Position numbers and translations under genes: made by a program. Below, piece by piece: positions 1-7,859 of a stretch of DNA of 20,097 nucleotides (the stretch's first letter is position 1; each line of letters opens with the position of its first letter). The notes under the pieces were generated by a model. That model made no database searches and was not told where the DNA came from. It saw nothing but the letters and a program-made list of their open reading frames with translations. Source of the stretch: a virus; IMG/VR virus record IMGVR_UViG_3300025138_000510, positions 1 through 20,097 of that record; one strand, given 5' to 3'.

Positions 1-106
1 CTGTTAGATTAACAATGTATCTAACACCAGTGAACGTTCCAACTAATACAGAAGCTATTACGGGTACTAATATAAAATTCTTTTTGAATAGTTCTGCAAT
101 GTTCAT
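1..106 (-). CDS. Small membrane protein, 3'-truncated by the window edge
   Basis: The ATG at 106-104 opens a frame that stays open for 35 codons to the window edge, so only the N-terminus is visible. After a short polar head (MNIAELFKKN) comes one hydrophobic stretch at about residues 11-27 (FILVPVIASVLVG...), followed by GVRYIVNLT. This predicts a single membrane segment close to the N-terminus. A good ribosome binding site, GAGGA, sits about 9 bases upstream and overlaps the stop codon of the 214-aa gene, so the two are probably translated from one message. Small membrane proteins at the end of phage replication operons can be holin-like or act on the host membrane, but nothing visible here identifies a function. 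Confidence 0.6.
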   Translation of the reverse strand, partial: MNIAELFKKNFILVPVIASVLVGTFTGVRYIVNLT

Positions 107-118
107 AATTTAACGTCC

Positions 119-763
119 TCATTTTTTCTCCTCAATCTCATAAAAGAAATTGTCGGTGTCTTCAGTCTTCCACTTACCTGTATCTTCTACGTTCCATTCA
201 TTTGTTTGTACCTTCCAATCAGGAATATTATCTTTCACTGTGAAAGAAGGTAAGTCCCAAATACATCTGTTGTTAGGTTGTGCTGCATAGTTCCCATCGT
301 CAAGGGCTATGATATGTGCGCACTTATGTTCGTGCGGTATTTCCGAATGATCGGTATCTAGTATATTACCATCTGGGTGTGCCCAGTCAACTGTAAATAG
401 GTAGCTACCGTGATGCCACTTTTTATCTTTACCAATATATTTGCCTGAAGCTGCGCTTAAGATATTCCAAGAAGTAATAGTAGGAAAATAACTAAAAGAA
501 TTCCATAACTCCAACTCATCAAGTCTACGTTTAGGTACATCTTCGATTTTAAATCCTCTTTGAATAAATGCTGATATTGGGAGACGATAAAAGATTGCAC
601 CGTTTTCCATAATGCAATGAAATAAGATTGCACGTCCACCCATAGAGGTGATACCAAAGATAATGCAGTCTTCAACTTCTCCGTGATGTTTTTTAAGATC
701 ATATAAATACTCCTTTCGTATTTGTGCGTAGGTTGCTGGAATGTTTGCGTTTAAATAAGACAC
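119..763 (-). CDS. Conserved-looking phage protein of unknown function, 214 aa
   Basis: I do not recognise a named domain. The protein has no signal peptide or membrane segment. It is rich in aromatic residues and histidine, with a His/Asp-rich middle (KKWHHGSYLF, DTDHSEIPHEHKCAH). That could suggest metal binding, but no standard motif is complete. The C-terminus is strongly charged. The start is GTG, chosen because it overlaps the stop of the polymerase gene as TAGTG, with a GGGGTGA ribosome binding site about 9 bases upstream inside the polymerase gene. It therefore seems to be coupled to the polymerase and to be the next-to-last gene seen in the replication operon. A role in DNA metabolism is possible by position only. 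Confidence 0.8.
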   Translation of the reverse strand: MSYLNANIPATYAQIRKEYLYDLKKHHGEVEDCIIFGITSMGGRAILFHCIMENGAIFYRLPISAFIQRGFKIEDVPKRRLDELELWNSFSYFPTITSWNILSAASGKYIGKDKKWHHGSYLFTVDWAHPDGNILDTDHSEIPHEHKCAHIIALDDGNYAAQPNNRCIWDLPSFTVKDNIPDWKVQTNEWNVEDTGKWKTEDTDNFFYEIEEKK

Positions 764-2625
764 TATTTTATTTCACCCCAATTACTACCTTTTTCATAAT
801 CTACTTTGTTTGGAACTTTAAGTTCCACAGCAGATTCCATTATCTCAATAATTTGTTCTGCCCTTGCATCTGATTCAACCGATATATCTACTTCATCGTG
901 AATTTGAATGTGTGGTATTATACCATTTTCATATAAAGCTACCATACTTTTTTTAGTCATATCAGCTGCACTTCCTTGTATTAATTTGTTTAATGCCTTG
1001 TAAGTAAAGGCACGTTTTAATGGCTCATCATATTCTTTTCTAGCCATCTCTAGTGGTAGTGGTTTAAATATACCAAATTGAGTTGGTTGCCAAAGATCAA
1101 AATGACACGCTCTACCAAGTAAAGTTCTAATTTTACCACGATCATTTGCTTTACGAGATACATTTTCCATCAGTTGTTTTACAAATGGAGCTTTAGTGTG
1201 ATATTGTTTAATTAGTTTCTCTGCAGAATCTTTCATTAAACCTAATTCAGCCATCAATTTATTTTTACCCATACCATACATTAAACCTAAATTAATAGTT
1301 TTGGCTTGCTTACGTTCTATACCTGCCATATCTGCAACAACTTGGTGGAAATCTGCATCCCCTTGATTGTATGCTTCTACAATCTCATCAACACCATCTA
1401 AATTTTGTAACTTTGCATAGTGAACTAAAATTCTAGGTTCTTGTTGTGAGTAATCAAATGATCCCCAAACAGTTTTTTCTTCTGGAATAAATATAGATCT
1501 AATCATTGGTCCTAACTCTGGGTGTCTAGCTGGAATTTGTTGTAGGTTTGGATTGCTCATACTAAATCTACCAGTAACTGTACCACCTTGGTCAGATCTT
1601 ATTTGATTTATGTCTGCGTGTATCCTACCATTAACTGAATGTTTAGTTATTGAATCTATAAATGTAGTGTGTGCTTTGTTTATCTCTCTTGCATCTGCAA
1701 TTAATTTTGGTAATTCGTGTGGGTGATTTTGTAAAAAGTTTTTTGTAAAACTTGGTTCTTTACTTTTTTCTGTTCTATCATACGGAAGTTTTAGTTTATC
1801 AAATGCTTTTGCAATAGATCTAGCTGCGTGTATTTCTACAGCAACTCCAGTTAAACTTTTAATTCTACTGACAATTTTAGATTCACGTTGCATAAGATTT
1901 TTCTTAATCTTAGCTGCTTTTTCTAGATCAACTCTTACACCTTTAAATCTCATATCTACAAGACAAGGAAATAATTTAGTTTCTAAATTAAATACATCCC
2001 AAAGTTCTTCTTTATATAATTCTGTTTCTAATCTTTGCCAAAGTTTAAGTGTAGATTCTGCATCTCGTTCTGCATATTGTCCTACAAATAATGCAGGTAG
2101 TCTCCACATATCTTTCTTAGGATTTAAACCATATTCTTTTGCAGCTGCATTTAAAATACTTTCGTCTTTACCAATACCAACATATTGTTTTGCTAAAGGA
2201 TTTAATGCATAAGATAATCTATTTTCATCAATCAATGATGCTGCTATCATAGTGTCAACGATTTTACCTTTGACTATTACTCCTGCTGATCTTAACCAAC
2301 AAATATCATACATTGCATTGTGAAATATAAAGGTAGTATCTACTTGACTACAAATATCTTTAATCCAATTTAACACTAGATTTTTGTCCATATTACCACC
2401 TGATTCGTGATGTATCGGAAAATAGCCTGACCACCCCTCTACGGCCACCGCAACGCCAGCAATGTGGCCTCTACCGGTTACATTACCTGACCCTAAAGTA
2501 GTTAAATGTGGATCATTAGTCTCTAAATCTATAGCTATTTCTTTTGCACCTTTTAAATCTTTTAGTTCTTCTGGCATTACCCACTCTGTTTCAGGGGTAA
2601 ATAATGGTATTTGGGTACTTCTCAT
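763..2625 (-). CDS. polA: Family A DNA polymerase (PolA-like) with 3'-5' exonuclease domain
   Basis: Replicative phage DNA polymerase of 620 aa. The N-terminal part carries the three proofreading exonuclease motifs: Exo I with D33 and E35 (AIDLETND), Exo II with D107 (FHNAMYD), and Exo III with Y184 and D188 (YAERD). The C-terminal part has motif A with D391 and E396 (DYSQQEPR), motif B from R438 through K442 to Y450 (RKQAKTINLGLMYG), and motif C with D577 (IHDEVD). All catalytic carboxylates are present, so both activities should be intact. There is no 5'-3' exonuclease domain, as in T7-type phage enzymes. The residue matching E. coli Phe762 is Leu446. The ATG overlaps the stop of the DUF3310 gene (ATGA) and has an AAGGGA ribosome binding site 7 bases upstream. 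It sits with primase and helicase genes in one operon. Confidence 0.97.
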   Translation of the reverse strand: MRSTQIPLFTPETEWVMPEELKDLKGAKEIAIDLETNDPHLTTLGSGNVTGRGHIAGVAVAVEGWSGYFPIHHESGGNMDKNLVLNWIKDICSQVDTTFIFHNAMYDICWLRSAGVIVKGKIVDTMIAASLIDENRLSYALNPLAKQYVGIGKDESILNAAAKEYGLNPKKDMWRLPALFVGQYAERDAESTLKLWQRLETELYKEELWDVFNLETKLFPCLVDMRFKGVRVDLEKAAKIKKNLMQRESKIVSRIKSLTGVAVEIHAARSIAKAFDKLKLPYDRTEKSKEPSFTKNFLQNHPHELPKLIADAREINKAHTTFIDSITKHSVNGRIHADINQIRSDQGGTVTGRFSMSNPNLQQIPARHPELGPMIRSIFIPEEKTVWGSFDYSQQEPRILVHYAKLQNLDGVDEIVEAYNQGDADFHQVVADMAGIERKQAKTINLGLMYGMGKNKLMAELGLMKDSAEKLIKQYHTKAPFVKQLMENVSRKANDRGKIRTLLGRACHFDLWQPTQFGIFKPLPLEMARKEYDEPLKRAFTYKALNKLIQGSAADMTKKSMVALYENGIIPHIQIHDEVDISVESDARAEQIIEIMESAVELKVPNKVDYEKGSNWGEIK

Positions 2626-2828
2626 TCGTAATCCCTTTCGATTATCATATCAATATAGTGCTTAGCTTTAAGAAGGTCTTCTTTCCCACCCTTATTTTTC
2701 GCTCTCACTATGTATTTTATAGCGTTGCCTTCTGCAAAAAGCAACTTGTTTTTATTTATAAACTCTGCCGGTTGAATGACATAGTCTCGATAGTGATTTC
2801 CACCGATCTGTTTTTTTAATGACTTCAT
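2622..2828 (-). CDS. DUF3310 family small phage protein (related to T7 gp1.7 region)
   Basis: This 68-aa protein matches what I know of DUF3310, a family common in phage replication clusters. It has the conserved start IGGNHYRD, the central IQPAEFI and NAIKYIVRAKNKGG, and the C-terminal EDLLKAKHYIDMIIE. T7 gp1.7, a nucleotide kinase acting on dGMP and dTMP, contains a related domain. By that analogy this protein may take part in nucleotide metabolism, but it is much shorter than gp1.7 and has no P-loop, so kinase activity cannot be claimed. Both ends overlap neighbouring genes by 4 bases (ATGA with the helicase stop, ATGA with the polymerase start), which supports the boundaries and points to coupled translation. 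Confidence 0.88.
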   Translation of the reverse strand: MKSLKKQIGGNHYRDYVIQPAEFINKNKLLFAEGNAIKYIVRAKNKGGKEDLLKAKHYIDMIIERDYE

Positions 2829-4333
2829 AATATATAAGCCCTATCAAAGTTCTTTGGATCTAAGACGTGTAATTCACGCTTCGCTCTCGTCGCTCCAGTG
2901 TAGAATAGTCTATGTAATTCATCAGGATCATTACTAAATGTTTCAAGAGCTGCGTTGGTTAAATCTTGCATCAATAAAACTTTGTCAGCTTCTCCTCCTT
3001 TCGCTCCGTGTATAGTTGACATTTTTATACGAGGATTTTTATTTAGTGTTTCTCCATTCGCCCTCATATTACGAATGTAATTTTCTGTAATAGTATCTAG
3101 TCCTTCAAAAGATTCGAACCATACTTTATCTGTTATCAGTCCGTGTTTTTCTTGGCATTCTTTTAATGTATATTTATCATCAGAGTGTAATGTTTTACCT
3201 TTTCTAAATCCTTCTAATACATTTGACCCAACATATTCATAAATGTTTTTAATTTCTAAATGATTTAACATCTCTCCCTTTCTCCAAGATTCCCAATTGT
3301 TTAGTGCTAACAATAATTTAAGAGGTATAGAGTTTCGTCCTTTGTATTGATAATACCAACCTTGAAGTTCACATAGATCTTTTACATCATCTAAAAAATA
3401 ATTAGCCGAAGATAGAACCAACCAATTACCTTTAGACATATCTACTTGTGTAATGTCAGAATATCTTTTTAAGATCCCTTCATCATCTCTAGGTTTATAT
3501 TGTTTATCAAATCTATTTTGAACTTTACTTATTATATGTTGTGATAGTTCGTGTATAGGTCCACCCGGTATACGATAAGATTGTTCTAATGTTTTAATAT
3601 CATCTACTTCTTCTTTGAGTGCTATAAAATGATCTACATCTGCGCCAGCCCATTTAAAGATAGCTTGATCATCATCTCCTGCGATGTAAGTTTTGTTGGC
3701 ATTTGCCCAAAGTTTTCTAACCATATCCCATTGTATTAAAGATAAATCTTGTGCCTCATCTATAAATAATACTTCAAACTTAGGGTTAATATCTTTGGCT
3801 ATAAAATCTTCAAGTAAATCATTGAAGTCTTTCAAACCTTTTTCTTTTTTAAATCTTTGTAATTCTTCTTTTAATAAAAATAATGTACTTCTTTCTATGT
3901 CTAATATATTTTTTCTTGAATCATAGTATTCTAATAGATCTATTCTCTTTACAGCTGCAGTATTTATAATTGTAAGGTATTCATTATCTGAATTAAATGT
4001 ACCGTCGTCTGCAGAATAAGAAGCTGTTTTAATTGGAATGCCACATTTTTGACCAAATTCTTTATAGTCTTCTGACTTCATCATTTTTTCTTTTGTCATT
4101 CCTAATTGTCTGAATGCATAAGAATGCAAAGTTCTAAAATTATCTAGATCATTATCTATGTCTAATGCAAATTTTTCAGCAGCTCTTGTTGCAGCTTCAG
4201 TAGCTGCTTTTCTAGTAAAAGAAAAGTATCCTATTTGTTTAGGTCTAATCCCCTTTTGTATAAATTCGTCCACTAAGTTTAATAACGTTGTTGTCTTTCC
4301 CGTTCCCGGTGGTCCTAATATTATTGTTTTCAT
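2825..4333 (-). CDS. UvrD/Rep-like superfamily 1 DNA helicase
   Basis: ATP-dependent DNA helicase of 502 aa, probably the unwinding enzyme of the phage replisome or a recombination helicase. Superfamily 1 motifs appear in order: Walker A at 7-14 (GPPGTGKT), Ia at 37-46 (FSFTRKAATE), Walker B DEAQ at 192-195, III at 219-230 (GDDDQAIFKWAG), IV with QSYR at 251-254, V at 440-450 (TIHGAKGGEAD), and VI at 478-488 (YTGATRAKREL). It is shorter than host UvrD (about 720 aa), so the 1B/2B accessory regions are probably reduced, as in other phage enzymes. The Walker A motif lies only 6 residues from the chosen Met, so there is no room for a later start. The start lies inside the 71-aa gene and has only a weak AGAAAG about 17 bases upstream, so it may depend on re-initiation. 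The stop overlaps the DUF3310 start. Confidence 0.93.
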   Translation of the reverse strand: MKTIILGPPGTGKTTTLLNLVDEFIQKGIRPKQIGYFSFTRKAATEAATRAAEKFALDIDNDLDNFRTLHSYAFRQLGMTKEKMMKSEDYKEFGQKCGIPIKTASYSADDGTFNSDNEYLTIINTAAVKRIDLLEYYDSRKNILDIERSTLFLLKEELQRFKKEKGLKDFNDLLEDFIAKDINPKFEVLFIDEAQDLSLIQWDMVRKLWANANKTYIAGDDDQAIFKWAGADVDHFIALKEEVDDIKTLEQSYRIPGGPIHELSQHIISKVQNRFDKQYKPRDDEGILKRYSDITQVDMSKGNWLVLSSANYFLDDVKDLCELQGWYYQYKGRNSIPLKLLLALNNWESWRKGEMLNHLEIKNIYEYVGSNVLEGFRKGKTLHSDDKYTLKECQEKHGLITDKVWFESFEGLDTITENYIRNMRANGETLNKNPRIKMSTIHGAKGGEADKVLLMQDLTNAALETFSNDPDELHRLFYTGATRAKRELHVLDPKNFDRAYIL

Positions 4334-4460
4334 ATTTTTTTATTTTTCTTTCTGCCATTTTTAGTTTTATTGTTGTTGTTTCTAGTTCTTGTTTAAGTAC
4401 TTCTATGTGTTGTCTCATTCTTAAATGCCAATTAATGCCTATGTCTTTTGAATATTTCAT
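4245..4460 (-). CDS. Small coiled-coil protein of unknown function, 71 aa
   Basis: The short protein is mostly a charged helix (about residues 12-45, with RQHIEVLKQELETTT and KMAERKIKKYE), a likely coiled coil. A polar tail of about 26 residues follows. The start ATG overlaps the primase stop as TAATG, the same junction used elsewhere in this genome, and without this gene about 126 bases between primase and helicase would be empty. The odd point is that the last 89 bases overlap the helicase start in another frame, a long overlap for a phage. The functional part may end near the helicase start. It might be a helicase or primase partner by position, but no family was recognised. Confidence 0.6.
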   Translation of the reverse strand: MKYSKDIGINWHLRMRQHIEVLKQELETTTIKLKMAERKIKKYENNNIRTTGNGKDNNVIKLSGRIYTKGD

Positions 4461-5998
4461 TAAAAATCATCTTGTTGGTAAGTAACCTTTGATAAACTAG
4501 CATCAATTTTTTTCATAGTTTTAATTTTAATTAGTCGTGGTTGTTGTTTTTTTATAGTCATCCTAATTTCTTCTACGAATATATTTTCTAATCTTTTGAT
4601 TAAATTTCCTGTTTTAATTTTATCCATATCCCAATGGTTTTTCTTACAAAAATTATAAAAGTCTTCCATTCTAAAATATGTAAACTCTCTTTTCTCATCA
4701 GTAAAAGGTAACTTATTAAATATATCATCAAGTGTTCTAGCTGCTTGTCTATTGGTAGTCCAATCTTGTAGCAATCCTGTAATTTCATTAATAGGATCTA
4801 AAGATTCTAATGGTTCTATTTCTTGTATGTTAGTCATCATTGGTTTTAAAAAATGTTGTTTCCAATCTTTTGGTTTAGGTACAGGGATAATAGAGTTTGC
4901 TTGATCTAAACACGCTAGTGCAAACATTCCTGGGTTGTAAAGTTGTTCTGATTTTAATTCTATTCTTTTGTCTCCTACATTTAAAAACCATTGTGGTGGG
5001 TTGGATGTGTACTTTGTTAAGTTTGCTAACATAGGCATTTCTTCTTCACCAAATCCTACACCAAATTTTTTTGTTCTACATAAACCTGATTGACAAACAT
5101 CTCTTATTGGAACATCTTTACACTTGTATTTGTCATAACCTTTTTTATTTATTTGTTTAATTACTGTGTTTTGTATTTCTGATGATGAAAGAGGTGGGTT
5201 CATATATTTAGTGTTAGCTTCATCAACTAATTTTTCCCAATTGTCTGGGTCACATTTTTTATAATAAACTGCAATACTAAATAAAGCATTGTTTCTACCC
5301 CCCTCACCAAAACCAATAGACGCTAATTTATTTAGGCAAGGAGGACCAGCTGGAAAAGCTTCTTCTATTTTCTTTTCTTCAACTTTAATTTTTTCAATTT
5401 CTTCTTTGCTTTTGTTGTAAACATCATAGAGCTGATAAAATTCCTCAAGTGTACAACTGGCGCCATTATCGTTGATAGCATATCGCAATCCTTTCACATC
5501 ATTGTAGTAGGGTAGATTTAAGAAATTACCTGTATCCCCACGTTCTACAAGTATTTCTGTTTGTTTAGGGAAGATCTCGCAACCTTCGTATCCTAAAACT
5601 TTTGCAAATTTTTTAAGTGTGTTCTGCATAAGAGATGCAGATATAAATTCTGTAGTAAATAAAAAGACGTGTGCTCCACCTGATTTAGAACGGCAAACGA
5701 TTAAGGGGAGGTTAAGAGTTCGTATGCTTTGAATGAGCTTGCTATGATCAAAATTATATTCATCGATATCAATACAACCCCACCTGCAATCATTATTCTC
5801 CGTAATAGGGATAATTCCGAGGGCTGCTCCTTTTCCTTCAAGATGGTTTTTCCAGAGTTCATCTGTGACGGGTTTACGAACAATAAAAGCTTTGCCTTTT
5901 TGTTTTCCGTTTTCGCCACGTTCTCCGGGTTGATATTGTCCATATGCTATTGTTAGTCCACTAAATATATTTTTAAATTTTTCTTCCTGCATTATCAT
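4460..5998 (-). CDS. Archaeo-eukaryotic-type DNA primase (AEP superfamily, TOTE-like)
   Basis: Likely replicative primase of 512 aa. The N-terminal AEP catalytic domain shows motif I with D77 and D79 (CIDIDEY), motif II from S104 to H110 (SKSGGAH) followed by VFLF, and a third strand-loop region at about 148-165 (EILVERGD, then NFLNLPYY), typical of the TOTE-type branch. A charged linker (195-215) leads to a helical region with cysteines C221, C293, C302 and C307 (GPPCLNKL, YKCKD, DVCQSGLC). Their spacing suggests a Zn or Fe-S site like that of PriL/PriCT domains; this is inference. The last 90 residues look like a winged helix (YFRMEDFYNF...). No Walker A was found, so the protein has no fused helicase. 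An in-frame ATG two codons downstream (at 5992) is an alternative start; neither has a clear ribosome binding site. The stop overlaps the next gene. Confidence 0.88.
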   Translation of the reverse strand: MIMQEEKFKNIFSGLTIAYGQYQPGERGENGKQKGKAFIVRKPVTDELWKNHLEGKGAALGIIPITENNDCRWGCIDIDEYNFDHSKLIQSIRTLNLPLIVCRSKSGGAHVFLFTTEFISASLMQNTLKKFAKVLGYEGCEIFPKQTEILVERGDTGNFLNLPYYNDVKGLRYAINDNGASCTLEEFYQLYDVYNKSKEEIEKIKVEEKKIEEAFPAGPPCLNKLASIGFGEGGRNNALFSIAVYYKKCDPDNWEKLVDEANTKYMNPPLSSSEIQNTVIKQINKKGYDKYKCKDVPIRDVCQSGLCRTKKFGVGFGEEEMPMLANLTKYTSNPPQWFLNVGDKRIELKSEQLYNPGMFALACLDQANSIIPVPKPKDWKQHFLKPMMTNIQEIEPLESLDPINEITGLLQDWTTNRQAARTLDDIFNKLPFTDEKREFTYFRMEDFYNFCKKNHWDMDKIKTGNLIKRLENIFVEEIRMTIKKQQPRLIKIKTMKKIDASLSKVTYQQDDF

Positions 5999-6016
5999 TT
6001 CTAATTTTTTTTGTAA

Positions 6017-6038
6017 AGGGGGATCTCACAATCCCCCT
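6017..6038 (-). promoter_or_regulatory. Strong hairpin between the 256-aa gene and the primase gene (attenuator or RNA-stability element)
   Basis: An exact 8-base inverted repeat, AGGGGGAT and ATCCCCCT, encloses a 6-base loop. It fills much of the 48-base gap, the longest inside the replication operon, and is strikingly GC-rich against an AT-rich background. On the minus-strand transcript it is followed by TTTAC and then a run of A, not a U-tract, so it is a poor intrinsic terminator. It could instead be a leaky attenuator, a processing site, or a 3' protector of the upstream message, lowering primase output relative to the upstream gene. Confidence 0.55.
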
Positions 6039-6046
6039 CCATTTGA

Positions 6047-6817
6047 CTAGTAGGGAGTTGAATCCACTACTTTCTCTTCCACATCTGCTTTTGTTTGCAC
6101 ATTACCTTTAGAAGCACTAGAATTAAATTCTTTAGACTGTAAGTATAAAGATTTATCCTCTTGCCCTAATATTCTGTCTTGTGTAACAACCCATCCATAC
6201 CAAGAACCTTTGTCGTTCTTTTGTAGTGTAGATGATAAATTGTACACAACCCCGTGCATTGGTGGTATTACAAAACCACCTTTTCCATCAGCAATTTGTA
6301 TGGTTTTCATCATTGAATTCCATTTTTTGCTAACGTTTAATTGAGTTGACTTCATAGTAATCAAAGCAGGAGTATAACCACCTGTCTTTGTCTCAATCAT
6401 TACATAATAAGAAGCTGTTTCTTCTAAGTAGTTACCATTTGGTAATCTAATTTTAGAACCATCTCTCTTACCTGTTTGGATTATAGGACTGTTCGGTAGG
6501 TGTACAGCCACAGGAGCACCTGGACCATCACCTCTATCCGACCATTCTGGATAATCTTTCTTATAGTAACAAGGAATAACCTTGATACCTTTTTTACCAT
6601 CGAACATTTCGCTGGTAACAGTATTATAGATCATACCAGGTTTGGCACCTTCTATATACTTTGCATCACCATCAGTTACCTGCGGTGATAGCTGTCCTAA
6701 GATTCTGACAAAAGGTAACGCCATATCTTCTTGCGTCATATTTTCAAAACCTTTGGATATGTCATCACCAAACAGTGCTAGTGATGTGTCTTGTTTAGCT
6801 TTTATTTCATTAGCCAT
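6047..6817 (-). CDS. Replication-module protein, possibly ssDNA-binding, 256 aa
   Basis: I do not recognise a certain family. The 256-aa protein is soluble. It has an N-terminal helix region (MTQEDMALPFVRILGQLSPQ), a central beta-rich part with many aromatic and basic residues (KVIPCYYKKDYPEW, YYVMIETKTGGYTPALI, SWYGWVVTQDRILG), and a low-complexity polar C-terminal tail ending EEKVVDSTPY. This layout, together with its place directly upstream of primase, helicase and polymerase, fits a phage ssDNA-binding protein, usually made in large amounts. The very good ribosome binding site (GGAGGA, 5-6 bases before the ATG) fits high expression. The acidic tail typical of such proteins is weak here. 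Treat the function as a hypothesis. Confidence 0.55.
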   Translation of the reverse strand: MANEIKAKQDTSLALFGDDISKGFENMTQEDMALPFVRILGQLSPQVTDGDAKYIEGAKPGMIYNTVTSEMFDGKKGIKVIPCYYKKDYPEWSDRGDGPGAPVAVHLPNSPIIQTGKRDGSKIRLPNGNYLEETASYYVMIETKTGGYTPALITMKSTQLNVSKKWNSMMKTIQIADGKGGFVIPPMHGVVYNLSSTLQKNDKGSWYGWVVTQDRILGQEDKSLYLQSKEFNSSASKGNVQTKADVEEKVVDSTPY

Positions 6818-6830
6818 TATACATCCTCCA

Positions 6831-7436
6831 TTATTTTTTCCGGCTTATTTTAGTTTTGTCTTTAATCCAAGTATTAAAGACTTCAGAGGGCATATCGAGA
6901 CCGGCCTCGACACGCTCTCTAAATAGGGCAGTAAGTGTAGCCCAAGCCACATCAGATTTCTGTTGTGGTTCAAACCCATTTTCTGCCGCAAGGTTAAGCA
7001 ATTGCTCCGCCTTGTCATCTTCTCCACGACCGAAAGTTACAAAGATATTGTTTTTAATAATATCCTCCAACTTATTGTCCCGAAGCCATTGATAGGCTGC
7101 AGCTCTTTTCGTTTCATCTTTTGGAAGAGTGCACCTAAATTCTTTTTTAACTGATACTGCAGATCCATCACCTAACTTTATTTCAGTTAAGTTCTGTTCT
7201 GCTAATAGTTCTGGTATAACCCTAGAACTAATATCATCAGCTTCTTGTTTTTTTGATTTTAGCCTGTCTTCTAGTTCTGCAATTTCGTCTTCTTTTTGTT
7301 TTAACTTTTGACATTCTGCAGCTATAGTAGTTACTTCAACTGAATCTAAAAGATCTTTTGAATCTTTTAACATTTCTTCTCTTACATCAAAGCTACCACT
7401 TCCTGTAAAAGTTTTTATTTTTTGTTTTACGCTCAT
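6831..7436 (-). CDS. Phage protein with N-terminal coiled coil, function unknown, 201 aa
   Basis: Residues about 36-78 form a strongly charged coiled coil (KQKEDEIAELEDRLKSKKQE). A globular C-terminal domain follows, containing FGRGEDDKA at 135-143 and a helix with ATLTALFRERVEAG at 166-179. From memory, similar C-terminal domains occur in unnamed phage proteins near recombination or ssDNA-binding genes; I cannot name the family. The layout somewhat recalls Gp157- or Gam-like phage proteins, without a clear match. The start has an AAAGGA ribosome binding site at good distance. The gene follows the 135-aa gene after a 2-base gap and precedes the 256-aa gene by 13 bases, so all three share one message. 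Confidence 0.75.
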   Translation of the reverse strand: MSVKQKIKTFTGSGSFDVREEMLKDSKDLLDSVEVTTIAAECQKLKQKEDEIAELEDRLKSKKQEADDISSRVIPELLAEQNLTEIKLGDGSAVSVKKEFRCTLPKDETKRAAAYQWLRDNKLEDIIKNNIFVTFGRGEDDKAEQLLNLAAENGFEPQQKSDVAWATLTALFRERVEAGLDMPSEVFNTWIKDKTKISRKK

Positions 7437-7438
7437 TA

Positions 7439-7846
7439 TTATCCTTTCTGATAGAGATCGAAATTTATTGGATAGTATTTAGCTTCTCTTCGATCCCATT
7501 TGAGAAGGTTAAATTTACCGTTTGTTTTATCACAAACGATTGCACAAGAAATACCAATAATAGCTGGATCTCCTGTTAACAATACATAATCTTGTTCTCT
7601 AAAGTCTCTTAAGTTTTTTTGCATTTTAAAAACAAAAGGACTTGATGAAAATATTATTTGAGAATCTGGACCATAATTAGGCAAACAGATTACAAGGTAT
7701 CCAAAATCAGATGCACCTAAAATATTTATATTTGCAGGTGGATGTTGTAATACGTAAACAAATTTTTCATTAGGATTATTTTTATAAAAGTCTAAAAATT
7801 CTCTTAATGAGTTTGGTTTATATAATTCAAAAATTTTATTCTTCAT
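7439..7846 (-). CDS. First gene of the replication operon, unknown function, 135 aa
   Basis: Soluble protein of 135 aa with no recognised domain. It starts with a helical, basic segment (KNKIFELYKPNSLREFLDFYKN), continues with hydrophobic strands (KFVYVLQHPPANINILG, FGYLVICLPN, DYVLLTGDPAIIGISCAIVCD) and ends in a basic, aromatic tail. This looks like a compact alpha/beta fold. It is the first gene after the divergent promoter region and would be the earliest product of the leftward operon, a usual place for host-takeover or regulatory proteins. The ATG has no clear ribosome binding site, and with the leftward promoter proposed here its leader would be only about 15 bases. Real gene likely; function unknown. 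Confidence 0.75.
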   Translation of the reverse strand: MKNKIFELYKPNSLREFLDFYKNNPNEKFVYVLQHPPANINILGASDFGYLVICLPNYGPDSQIIFSSSPFVFKMQKNLRDFREQDYVLLTGDPAIIGISCAIVCDKTNGKFNLLKWDRREAKYYPINFDLYQKG

Positions 7847-7859
7847 TCTATTATTCTAG

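Noticed and set aside
4331-4350. A-rich slippery stretch (A AAA AAA T) where the 71-aa frame meets the helicase start, suggesting a frameshift fusion.
   Set aside because: A -1 slip at this heptamer gives ATA then TGA, an immediate stop. Only a +1 shift would reach the helicase frame, and the helicase has its own ATG just before Walker A.
6017-6038. Calling the hairpin a full intrinsic terminator.
   Set aside because: There is no U-tract after the stem on the minus-strand transcript, and essential genes (primase, helicase, polymerase) follow without another clear promoter.
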